A stretch of DNA of 64,000 bases, taken from assembly GCA_030141605.1 (NCBI GenBank), contig JAQGDQ010000274.1:237501-301500 (forward strand), given 5' to 3'. A program made the position numbers and the translations under genes. Shown one piece after another: positions 36,101 through 49,500 of the stretch. Under the pieces are notes generated by a model. The model was not told the origin of the DNA. It saw only the letters and a list, made by a program, of their open reading frames with translations, and ran no database searches. The first letter of the stretch is position 1, and every line of letters starts with the position of its first letter. Source of the stretch: Tubiluchus corallicola. Taxonomy: Eukaryota > Priapulida > Priapulimorpha > Priapulimorphida > Tubiluchidae.

Positions 36101-39100
36101 ACGTCACACTGGCCTCACAGACGAACACTGCAGTTCATCGTCATGCTTATCACGGTACCACGCCTATTTGTCAGCCACGGGAATGTGACAAGAAGGCGCC
36201 ATGGCCACTCTTAGTGGATTCGCAGAGCCGCGTGGAGCTTTGAAAGTTTAACAAAATCCAACTATACGAGATAATTTTTATTTAATCTTAGCTTCGATTT
36301 GAAAAAGCTGTTGTAGGTTTTTTCCATATTTTAGAGCATACTGTATTTTGAATTCTACACAATCGTCAATGTTAACGCAATTGTTTATCATTCACAGTTC
36401 CTCCTAGAATCAATGCATTCGAGTTTCCGAGACTACTGGAAGGATTACGAGCTATGGTGATGTGTGGCATTAGTAAGGGCGACCAGCCAATCACAATAAA
36501 GTAAGTGACTTTATGTATCTAAATAGTAAATTTGGAAAGTGCACATAAGTGTATTTAGTTCCCAAGTGAACAAACTCACTTCAGTTACTAAGTCATACTA
36601 CAAGAGATTATAATGTAATTTCCTATAACGCTGCCATTTTTGTTTATTAAACTAATAATGATCTATTCCCTAAATACTTCAAGAATGGTCTGAGTAAGAA
36701 TGTTAAATCACATCATACTAGACGTAAGGATTACCAACTCAGTTAGTAAAGAGGCAATATTGCAAAACATTTCATATAGTGGACCTATAATGTCACTCAT
36801 TACGATCCGATGTAACATTATGTATTTAACAGATCCATATCGGTAATCAACAAGCAAACCAGTAGAAAAGATACAGTATATTAGGCAAGACTTCTGTTAA
36901 ATACCTAATTAGTGCAAAATTTATTGCGTCAATTTCTTTTCTACTAGTTTGCTTATTTTTTTCATATTTGGCTTTTTGTAAATACCTAATTACTGCAAAA
37001 TTTACTGTGTCAATTTCTTTTCTACAGGCTTGCTCAATCATTACCTACTTGGCATTTTGTTCAATACGTAATTAATGCATAATGTTCTATACTGTAGGCT
37101 CTGCGTATATAAACTGGTTGTATGTTTGTAAAAATTTACCACTGATGATGACAACAGTAGCTCTGTCGAAACGCTTGACAAGTTTTTTTCACTATGTAAA
37201 TTAATATTTTAAATAAAGTTGTGGTGTTTTAACTATTCATGACTATGCCCATATCATTAAGAACAAGAACCAGAAATGAATCCTGTTAGGTGCTTGCGTC
37301 AGTGTAAGCACGTTCAAATAATTGAAATGAACAAAAAACGAGGGTCCAAATGCCGTTTTAAAGGAAAAAGCCCTGCAAACGCAATTTTTTAACTTTGTAA
37401 TAAGTGCCTGTAATAATTAATATAGTCATTAATATTAACTGTACATTTTTCCATTGTTTTCCATAAATTACAATTAAAATTGCATTTATAAGTGTTACTT
37501 AATTACTTAGATAGTATACAGTGAGTGCATGAATCAATTTCGTTTTTAGGTGGCAAAAAGACGGGAAACCGATAGATCGCAATCTAGATGTTACGGTAAC
37601 CGTAAATCCTTACCTATCAACGTTGTTAATTGCAAAGGTAACACCGACACATAATGGCAACTATACCTGCATTGCAAGTAATCCTGCAGGTACCTCCAGA
37701 TACACTGCAGAACTTCTTGTAGACGGTAAGTAAACATTCACCTGTGAGGTAAGACAAAGTGATGCACTGTGCCAACAATGTATGACAGTAAAGAGACACG
37801 CATAAATAATACTAATTGTGTCGATAATTGCCGTAATTTAGACAGCATTAAAGACAGAATCTACAGCTATCTACACTGCAGTAGAAGCAACAATGATAGT
37901 TGCTATGTATTTACAAGGAGTATGGCGCAGAAGTTGTAAAAACGTTTTCATGGATGTTAAAGGAAAACCTGTCCTAATCTTAAACTATATGTCAATTCTG
38001 TTCCTTAAAATATTGAAGGAAAACATACTATTTTTTTCAAAAATGACTTACCGGGAGGGAATTATTACCACACAAACACAATTTGGCATTCGTGTCACTA
38101 GTTCTTCATTGTTATCTGCATTTCGCCATTCGCTAGTTGGACAGGTACTAGCGCCTGTACTTTGAAGACGCATTGCATAAAAAACAGGCGCTGTACTTCT
38201 CAGTTCCGAGGTGTCGTACTGCACGGTACATGACGTACATGCGGGAGCACAGTAGTAAATTTGAATTTTTATCTGAAAGCTTGTCGAGTTTTAGCACAAC
38301 ACACTGAATCGCTTACACTGGTACTCTAGTTCACTTTTTGCTTTCGAAAAACGTGCAACACGCTCGTGGAATAACTTGTGCTGTTGAAAATTGTATTCGT
38401 TTGTGACGTCATCAATATTTAGGCCATTCCGCCGTTAATTACGATTTTAATCTACTATTAAATTATCAGAAATGCTTTTCCAGTATTATTAGTGTTAAAA
38501 TGTATAGTTTTTACCGTACTTGAAGATGGGGTAGTATGTGAAAAATCATCATGTCTTCCTTCAATAGAATTTTTACACAGCATCAAGAACATCGCGAAAA
38601 ACAGCTGCATCAGTACCAATAATGAAGTAATAACAGCAGCGTTAATGACAACAATGTCGTCACCATTAATATCGTAAGATTTAAACGACAAGAAGCAGCA
38701 CCAGCTCAATTTTTTTGATTATTTCTGATTTTAGTTCCACCATCTTGGATAATTGAACCTCAAGACACGGACGTGACGTTGGGTGATAAAGCCGTGATGA
38801 ACTGCCAGACCATAGGAACACCAGAACCAAAAGTAACTTGGCGAAAAAGGCTTAGGCAAAGTACGTGTAACTTGTTACTTTTGCGAATTACTTTTCCAAA
38901 TCGTGTAAAGTTAGCTTTTCTTTAATTACACATAAAGAGGAAAGTTTGTCAATAAAATCTTCTTGAAATGTCGATGAATATCGTGTTCACTTCATCCTAT
39001 TGCTAACTTTTGACAACTCGCACAGGGTTGTGTACACTGTACAGTAGTGTATGTCGTTTTGTACACTGTACAGTAGTGTTTGTCGTTTCGTACACTGTAC

Positions 39101-42100
39101 AGTAGTGTTTGTCGTTTTGTACACTGTTCAGTAGTGTTTGTCGTTTTGCATACTGTACAGTAGTGTTTGTCGTTTTGCATACTGTACAGTAGTGTTTGTC
39201 GTTTTGTACACTGTACAGTAGTGTTTGTCGTTTTGTACACTGTACAGTAGTGTTTGTCGTTTTGCATACTGTACAGTAGTGTTTGTCGTTTTGCATACTG
39301 TACGGCAGTGTTTGTCGTTTTGCATACTGTACAGTAGTGTTTGTCGTTTTACGTACTGTACAGTAGTGTTCGTCGTTTTGTACACTTTACACTAGTCTTT
39401 GCCGTTTTGTACACTGTACAGTAATGTTTGGCGTTTTGTACACTGTACAGTAGTGTTTTCCGTTTTGTACACTGTACACTAGTGTTTGTCGTTTTGTACA
39501 CTGTAGAGCAGTGTTTGTCGTTTTGTACACTGTAGAGTAGTATTTGTCGTTTTGTACACTGTATAGCAATGTTTGTCATTTTGTACACTGTACAGTAGTG
39601 TTTTCCGTTTTGTACACTGTACAGTAGTGTTTGTCGTTTTATACACTGTAGAGTAGTGTTTGTCGTTTTGTACACTGTACAGTAGTGTTTGTAGTTTTGT
39701 ACACTGTACAGTAGTGTTTGTAGTTTTGTACACTGTACAGCAGTGTTTGTCGTTTTATACACTGTAGAGTAGTGTTTGTCGTTTTGTACACTGTAGAGTA
39801 GTATTTGTCGTTTTGTACACTGTACAGCAATGTTTGTCGTTTTGTACACTGTACAGTAGTGTTTGTCGTTTTGTACACTGTAGAGTAGTATTTGTCGTTT
39901 TGTACACTGTAGAGTAGTATTTGTCGCTTTGTACACTGTACAGAAATGTTTGTCGTTTTCCACACTGTACAGCAGTGTTTGTCGTTTTGTACACTGTACA
40001 GCAGTGTTTGTGGTTTTGTACACTGTAGAGTAGTATTTGTCGTTTTGTGCACTGTAGAGTAGTGTTTGTCGTTTTGTACACTGTACAGTAGTGTTTGTCG
40101 TTTTCTACACTGTAGAGTAGTATTTGTCGTTTTGTACACTGTACAGCAATGTTTGTCGTTTTGTACACTGTACAGTAGTGTTTGTCGTTTTGTACACTGT
40201 ACAGTAGTGTTTGTCGTTTTGTACACTGTACAGCAGTGTTTGTCGTTTTGTACACTGTACAGTAGTGTTTGTCGTTTTGTACACTGTACAGTAGTGTTTG
40301 TCGTTTTGTGCACTGTAGAGTAGTATTTGTCGTTTTGTACACTGTACAGCAATGTTTGTCGTTTTGTACACTGTACAGTAGTGTTTGTCGTTTTGCATAC
40401 ACTGTACAGTAGTGTTTGTCGTTTTGTACACTGTACAGCAGTGTTTGTCGTTTTCTACACTGGACAGTAGTGTTTGTCGTTTTGTACACTGTATAGTAGA
40501 AATTGGCCTACAGCAACTGCGCGTGCGCACAACGAAACTATAAAAAGGCTTATTACTCCTCTAATAACGCAATTTCAGACGCAGAAGACTACACAGAGCT
40601 GGGCATGCATCGGGTCAACCAGTTTAGTAATGGTACACTAGTAATCAGTAGCACTATAACATCCGATCATGGTGACTATTTGTGCCAAGCTAGTAATGGA
40701 GTCGGTTCTCAGCTCAGCAAACTCGTGCAACTAACAATACACGGTAAGTGTGCACGTTAGCAAACTCGTACAACTAACGATACATGGTAAGTGTGCACGT
40801 TAGCAAACTCGTACAAGTAACAATACATGGTAACTGTGCACGTTAGCAAACTCGTACAAGTAACAATGCATGGTAAGTGTTCTCGTTAGCAAACTCGTAC
40901 AACTAACAATACATGGTAAGTGTGCACGTTAGCAAACTCGTGCAACTAACAATACACGGTAAGTGTGCACGTTAGCAAACTCGTAGAACTAACGATACAT
41001 GGTAAGTGTGCACGTTAGCAAACTCGTACAAGTAACAATACATGGTAACTGTGCACGTTAGCAAACTCGTACAAGTAACAATGCATGGTAAGTGTTCACG
41101 TTAGCAAACTCGTACAACTAACAATGCATGGTAAGTGTTCACATTAACTAAAAAACTATCAGTTCGGTTAGACATAATTATGCAAATTAATGTTAAACTG
41201 CACGCATGGGAGGGATATTCTCTTTGTATCTCTGCCATCTTGTTTATGAAAGGAATACTTGGGTACTAAAAACTTTTAAATGCAGATACGAAACAACTGC
41301 AGGTTTCAAATGCTGATAGAAACTTATTAAACTACAAACAAGATAATTTTTTTGTCTCATTATTTGTGAATTAAAATTGTAATTATTTAGTTGATTATTA
41401 GCTTATTAGAGATTATAATATTCGATAGCATCATTGTATAATGTATGTGTGTATATATATATATATAAATATGCCTCTATATGTAGAGTCTGATGGCTGG
41501 TGATGTAGAGTCGACCTCTAGAAAATATCACAGAAGTTTTACAGAATTTAATACTCAAAGATGCCAGCGGTTATTCAGTAGTACTTTACTATTTATTATT
41601 TTATCATGGACTTTGTTAAATGATTTGTATTCGTTGCAGTGCCAGCCTCATTCAAAAAAGATGCTATGGAGTTGTCAATAAGAAAGGGCCAAGCAGTGAA
41701 CCTTGTCTGCACAGCCACTGGTGACCTTCCTATGGGAATAGTGTGGATTGTAGGGCAAACGCGTCTAGAGAAGATTCCTAGCAACAGGTATGTGTTCATA
41801 TTTATAGAGATTTAGGGATTTTTTGGCATACAGAAAACATAACAACACAGCATAACAAACATAATGGGTGAGATGCATAGATGGCCATAACAACAACAGA
41901 ACAATACAAATTAATGTATTAAACTAAACGACTACAAAATTTAATATAGATTCTAATGACATAACTGTTTAATCTAAACCTAACTATAAGCGATTGCTGT
42001 TGTTGATAGATAATAGGCGTTTCTTAAGGTAGTAAATAATTGTAAATACATTATTTTGTTTAAAGAGACACGGACTAAGCAATATACGTACTTTAATTTA

Positions 42101-42848
42101 TATTTATAGTGTTAAGCAGTCGAATACAAATTTACAAACAAAAGCTACATCTTCAGTATCATTAGTTCCTAAAAGAAAATTAAATTTGTTTTCGTTTGAC
42201 ATATTATAAAAATAACAGAGAAAGACAGACCGTAGGCGGTTATGCTTTGTGTGTCGTAGTAACAAGTGTGCTTCTTCTTCTGTTCCATCTAAATTGCAAT
42301 ATTGGCGAAATTGTTGTTGAACTGATAGCTTATGTGGTTTGTGCCGTCTTCTTGTTCTATAGCTAGTGTGTATTAACAGATGCGTGATCAGTGAATGCAG
42401 TTTTGTGTTGTGGGGGTATTGAATTGAGTAGTAGTAATTCTCAAGTGTATATCTATTTTTACATTTACTGAAGGTTCTTAATTTATTGCCTTCCCCTATT
42501 ATTGTTAGTATTATTAGTTTATATGTACGTAGATGTAGATGCAGATAAGTGAAAAAATTGTAAATTTTAATATTCCTAACTATGATATTATTACACGAAA
42601 GATGACAGGATCCTTTACATATGGGCTGGCAGAACTAGCTAATGATATAATAGATAAATTGTATGTTTACTCTGCATACAAAATACAGTTATATGGATGA
42701 ACTGATGAAAACTATGTTTTGCTCTATGAAATCAACATCTTTTACCATTTGAAAAGTGACTTTTATTGGGTTTTATGTATCTGTGTATGGTATTTTTAGT
42801 GACTTGTCTTGTGTATTTATATTTTGCATATAAACAGTGTACATATAA

Positions 42849-42928
<80 letters not shown>

Positions 42929-43493
42929 TGTTTATATACATATATATAATGTGTATGTATGTATATATGTAAATATTTTACTAGTTTCTATCGTAATTTT
43001 ATACTATAACTGAGTGTTCTTTAAATTTTTTATATAATTCTATGTACTTCTAAATGTATGAAATAAATTTAAAATAATAAAAAAATGTCCGCACTACACC
43101 TAATTTAACTTTCGCGAAGAGAATAGTTTTTATGATTGTACGGTATACTATAGCGTACAGAAGAGAGACGCATTCAAAAAGATATAGCTTTATGCTACCA
43201 AATAATTCATAGAGAAGTTGATGTTGATTTTGCAAATTTTTTACCCGAGTATCTTGCAATAGAACAAGGCAAAATCATTCTCTGGAGCTTTTCATTTGGT
43301 CAATTTTTCTTCAAATCAAGTTGTACAGATTTGGAACTCATTGCCTGCATATGTTGATGGTGCACCCCTCGTAACTGCACAAAATATTAAGTTATTGAAA
43401 AGCCGCTTATATAAGTAAATTGCATATTAAATTCCTTGTACACAATAGAAACATGTAAGCAGTTAATCTCTTTGTGTCTTTTTTGCCAACGTG

Positions 43494-43556
<63 letters not shown>

Positions 43557-46500
43557 GTAATGTAATGTAATGTAATGTCACGTCACGTCACGTCACGTCA
43601 CGTCACGCCACGCCACCACACGCCACGCCACAACACGCCACAACGCAACACAACACAACATTTTACTATTGGTATGAATAAAATAAATAAATAAAAATAA
43701 ATAAAATACCCTACAGGTATGTGAAAACTGAAACAAACATTTCTGGAGGGATGGAATCAAAGCTTCATCTTGAAGAAGCTGTACGTGATGACACAGGTAC
43801 TTACACCTGTATTGCTACAAATGCGCACGGCCATGATAGTACAATAATTCATCTCAAGGTTTTAGGTAAATATAGCCTACTCACTTACTTAATTATTTAA
43901 TCTTTTATTTATTCTATGGTGAAAAAGCTTTTTTGTCTGTGCTCTGCATCTCTGGAATAACTTACCTGTTGCTATTCGTTATACAAATTCATTAGATTGT
44001 TTAAATTGTGCTTTTTATGATGAATTTTTTTTTTTAATTTAAACGTCTTTCAAATTTTATTTTTCTTGTGAGTTTTAAATGTATTTTATTGTTCAGCGTA
44101 CTGAGATTTTAAATGTAGCGTACTATCTAAATTAGTTTTTCATTACATTACATTAAAGTATATCGTATAAAATTTTATGCTTCTCTGGCGTCCTGGGTCT
44201 CAATAATACAAGCCACCTGAATTGGCAAAATTTTAGAACAGGCAAAAAGTCATTTAACTCAACCAGTTTTAGCGTTCACGAAATAAATGAGCGACAATAT
44301 CAAAACTTAAAAATGTTACATTTTTGTCGTCCTATGCAACAAATGATGCAACTATTATTTATCGTGATTATAAGTGAACAAAAACTTGAATTCTTTTTGG
44401 TAAATGAATTTTGATTGCATGGATCCACCTTGCACACGTGTGCAGTATATCTGGATCCGCCCTCCTAATTACTTTTTAAGATTAATAAATGACGCAACTG
44501 TTATGTATCATGATTATAAGTGGACAAAATGTGGGAATTCTTTAGTTTACAGAATTTTGATTGCGTGGATCTACCTTGCACACCTGCACAACTTGTGTGG
44601 ATCCGTCCTCTTATATCAGATATTAAATTTTCAGAACCGCCAGATCGACCTAGTAAACTGTTGGTCAATGGGTACACAAGCAGAACCATTCAGCTGTCCT
44701 GGATGGCACCTTTTGACGGAAATAGTCCAATTGTCATGTATATAGTGGAGTATACCAATCATACAGGTGAAATATTGTAGCTTTTAGCTATACAATTGAT
44801 TATCAATTTACTTTTAGCAATACAATTGATTATGAGCTTACCTTTAGCAATGCAATCGATTATGAGTTTACCTTTAGCAATACAATTGATTATTATGAGT
44901 TTACCTTTAGCAATACAATTGATTATTATGAGTTTACCTTTAGCAATGCAATTGATTATGAGTTTACCTTTAGCAATACAATTAATTATGAGCTTACCTT
45001 TAGCAATACAATTGATTATGAGTGTTTTCCTTTAGCAACACAATTGATTATGAGTTTACCTTTAGCAATACAATTGATTATGAGTTTACCTTTAGCAATA
45101 CAATTGATTATGAGTTTGCCTTTAGCAATACAATTAATTATGAGTTTACCTTTAGCAATACAATTGATTATGAGTTTACCTTTAGCAATACAATTTATCA
45201 TGAGTGTTTTCCTTTAGCAACACAATTGATTATGAGTTTACCTTTAGCAATACAATTAATTATGAGTTTACCTTTAGCAATACAATTGATTATGAGTTTA
45301 CCTTTAGCAATACAATTGATCATGAGTGTTGTCCTTTAGCAACACAATTGATTATGAGTTTACCGCTAGCAATACAATTAATTATGAGTTTACCTTTAAC
45401 AATACAATTGATTATGAGTTTACCTTTAGCAATACAATTGATCATGAGTGTTTACATTTAGCAATACAATTGATTATGAGCTTACTGATTCTTCCGTGTT
45501 ACAGTTATGCTAATCTATAAAGGACTCTTCAGCAATTCCGTTTTAAAAATTCATGTTTGTCAAAAATAAGTATTTTCACAGTTCCTGCGATTGATGATGA
45601 TCGTAAAAAGGTCAAAGGTTAAGTGCACCAGATAACGCATTTGTGTACACTTGACAACGCCTCGCAACCCAAGCTATTGTAACAGTAACAGTTTTAACAG
45701 CTAGCTAGGACCTTACCTAGTTCATTTTTTTCTTGTTCCCAAGCAAGATTTTGCTAATAAATCAGTCTACGTACAGACTAATGCATAACTAAGTAAAGTC
45801 CACGTAAAACAACTGAAGTTACTGAACTGATATTTTGCTTTACACACATGTCATGATTGTAGTTGAGATGCATTGCTGTGGTGCACTTAACCTTTGACCT
45901 AGAGCAACTGCGCGTGCGCACAACGAAACTGTAAAACTCGTATTGATTTTTGTCGCAGCGGCAGATGCACTAGTAGAAGGCATAAACAATATTTTCTCCT
46001 CGAATTAGGCGCACATTTCGTCGAATGCTCAATTGATTTGCTGTGACAGTTTGTAATCCACTTATTCAAAACACGTGGCAAATGGGCGTTGAAAGAGAAT
46101 TTTCAGTTTTGTCTCTCGTGTTAAGACGTTTCAAATGTCCTTAGATTTCTCTGTAAATGCACTGCTTTGCCACTTTCCTTTCGTTATCTGACTGTCATTA
46201 GTTTTACAAGAAAGGACAAATCACTAAGTATGGTGGGTTTATTTTACTGTTATCACTTAAATTTAGAAGAATATAACAAAGAAATTTTTAAAGAACTGCC
46301 CATGAACCACAAATTTAAAATGTACTACCTCTGTGTCCAAATATTCAGACGTGATGGTTGCCGCCATTCACTTGAAAATCTCGACGTAACTGGGAGACTT
46401 CGTGACTTTTCGTAAGCGCCTCGTGGCTTTCCGTAAGCGCGTCCTGCTTAAACTAACTAAAACTTCTGCAGTTTACATAATGTTCACGCAAAAATATTAT

Positions 46501-49500
46501 AAAATTAACTAATTAAATATCCAATTTTTTTGTAAAAACTTATTATACTTATTATATTATTGTGAAGATTGACAGGCGCAACTTTTCTTCTAGACGAATG
46601 ACGTCATTGGCATTGAAGATGGAAGCGCCCGAGCATGAATTGATCACGACTTTCAAGTGATTTTTACTAGCTACAAGACGCGCTTATTGCAATTTTATTA
46701 CTAAATACTTCTAACATTTTTCGCGAGCATTGAAATAAGCCTAACCTCCTAGAAGGCTTGACCTTTCCTTTAAAATGGCGCTCTCAGTCCAATCGATGTT
46801 TCCATTTCCCATAAATGGAACATCCAAACATTCAAGCAATATTTAAAAAATAGTGGTTTTAATTCATGTTTTTATTAAAATTACATTATTTTCCAGTTTG
46901 CGTACATATTCTAATCATATTATATGATATCTGTTTTGGATACAGTAAAAAGCATATCGATATGAACAATGTAATAATGTTGAAAAAAAGATGGCGGAAA
47001 TTTTGGAATTAGACTTGTAAAAAATGAAATGTGAAAAAGTAGAACAAAGCCTGGATTTGAACTAGGGACTTTACTCTTACAAGGCAAACGCTTTTACCAT
47101 TACTTGCTGTGGGCCAATGACAAGCACGCCATCTATTGATAAAATGATTCTAAGATAGTAAACAACTTACTTTTCATATCTAAACGAGTAACCTTGCCAC
47201 TCACAGACTAACATTTCTAACATTACAGGGACATCAACATGGCAGAAATCGCAGCGCCATCTAGTGCAATCTATTAGAAACACTACAGTATTACAGGGCT
47301 TGTATCCTGCATTTACATATCAAGTGCGCGTGTATGCTGAAAATGAGATAGGTCGGAGTGACCCAAGCGAAGTTGTTACAGTCACCTTGGAAGAGGAAGG
47401 TAACTATTATAACTATACAGTAAAAACGTTTCATCAACGTTTCACCAACGTATCATCAACGTTTCGTCAACATATCGTCAACGTTTCGTCAACATATCAT
47501 CGACGCTAAATCAACGTATCATCGACATTTCACCAACATATTATCAACGTTTCGTCAACGTGTCATCGACGTTTCGTCAACGTATCGTCTACGTATCATC
47601 GACGTTTCATCAACATATCGCCGACGTTTCATCAACATATGATCAACGTTTGATCAAACTTTCAACAACGCATCATCGACATTACATCATCAACGTTAAA
47701 TCAACGTATCATCGACGTTTCGTACCTTTTACCTTTTGTACTTTTTCTAAACGATATACACATATATTTATACAATACATATTAGCTTCTATACACTCCG
47801 CATTACACTGTATTCTGTATTATTTTATACAGACAATATTGTACCTTATTATTCCAGTTATATTGATTGAGGTCGTTTTTAAAGCACAAGAAAACCCTCA
47901 ACTCAGTTAGAGCATAGAAAATTCGTCTTGAAATTTTATACCATTTACATACAGGGCTTGCGTCGGCAGCAACGCTGTTGAAAGATGTAAATTTAAATTC
48001 TGGCGACGACCTTTAGACGCAGCCATTTTGACGATAAGTCATTTGAAACAAATTTAGATAACACTGATTAAAGTTTGAAAAATAATCAGAGCATTCGTAG
48101 CGCACACGCTACTAACTAAGCAATTTAAATTACTGTATCTTGTCAGTAAGATTAAAAATACGTTTTGTGGTTAGTGAGTGGTGCACCCTGGAGGTGAATC
48201 AACGACATTTTACCAAGTGGTGAAAGCATTTTAAATAATTAATAATTTTCTTTTCTTGTTAGCTAAATCTTTCAAGCAGGTAAGCGAAATTCTAAGTAAT
48301 ATAGATTTGCATGTAAAGATTTTTGGGACATAATTTAACATTTCCTTTTCTTCCCCTGGTTTACGTTGTGCGTATGTGACGTCATGTAATGGCGCAGTCG
48401 GAACAGTACTGTGGGATATTTAAAATGAAAACAAAGTATTAATCCTCTCAACGTGAGTACGATATATTGGTATAATTTTTTAAGGCGATTTTTCTGAAAC
48501 CTACTTCAGGTGCCCCTTTTCTTGTCTTTTAACCAATCAAATACAATCAAGCATCTTGTACTTGCAGTAAGTTTGAATCTTGTGCATTAAAAACTCAAAT
48601 GTATAACAACTAGCTAGGGTTGTTATGTTTGATATTTTAAATGAAATACTTCTGCCCGAAAACCTTCATATAACTGCCTTAGGAAATAATGATCTGTTGA
48701 AGTTGTTATTATTCGGAAAAGATAAATTTAACTATGTTACTAACTATAAAATATTCCAATGTATACATGACTTTATATTACGTACTAAGCGCTTCCAGTA
48801 GCTTCTATCTGATATAAAATGCAGCAGTCTTAAATATTCGTACATTAATATTTTCTAACCGTCATTTTCTACTAATGTCTAATGTAATCTTCTAGTAAAA
48901 CTTGTCAGCTTGTGTAGTTATAGTCAATTTTTACTGTAAATGTTTTTGTAAATAGTGTATAAAGTCTGCCGTGGTGAGGATGCTAGATCATGTTGTTCAA
49001 ACTGTCTGATCCAATCCTAAATATATTATGTTTAAACTAATTCAAATGCATCTTTTCCGTTAATCATTCACGTATTGCTTTTATTTTCTGTTGGTATTTT
49101 TCTGGCTTTTGAATTTTGCAGAACCAAGCGGACGTCCCATTAATGTATTCGTACAAGCTACGGGTTCCCAGTCTATAAAAGTGTCTTGGTTGGTAAGTAG
49201 ACACGTAATAGATTTGTCTACTTTAGGAAATGATAGCGCCACTATAATTTGCTGTTACCTAATTGAACGTGGTTTATTAACCCGTCCGTGCGTTTGAGTA
49301 AAAACTTACCATATTTCCCATATTTCAACAAAAACCTTTTCACGGTTTCAGTGATTGATGATGATCGTGAAAAGGTCAAAGGTTAAGTGTACCAGACACT
49401 TGATACTTTGAATCGGAAGTGGTGCTGACAAGCCACGGCATAGCTGTGTCTAGTTTTTTGCTGGATTACTGCTGCGTTTACCTGTCTAAGGCAGATTTCT

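Noticed and set aside
39003-40530. Several overlapping minus-strand frames up to 244 codons with 29-residue repeats
   Set aside because: The 29-bp unit lacks stops in this direction, so all frames stay open. The residues simply follow the DNA repeat, and no start, splice or family signal exists.
44404-44780. Plus frame containing MDPPCTRVQYIWIRPP
   Set aside because: It is the intronic duplication upstream of FN1a read in another frame. The real exon begins at 44635.
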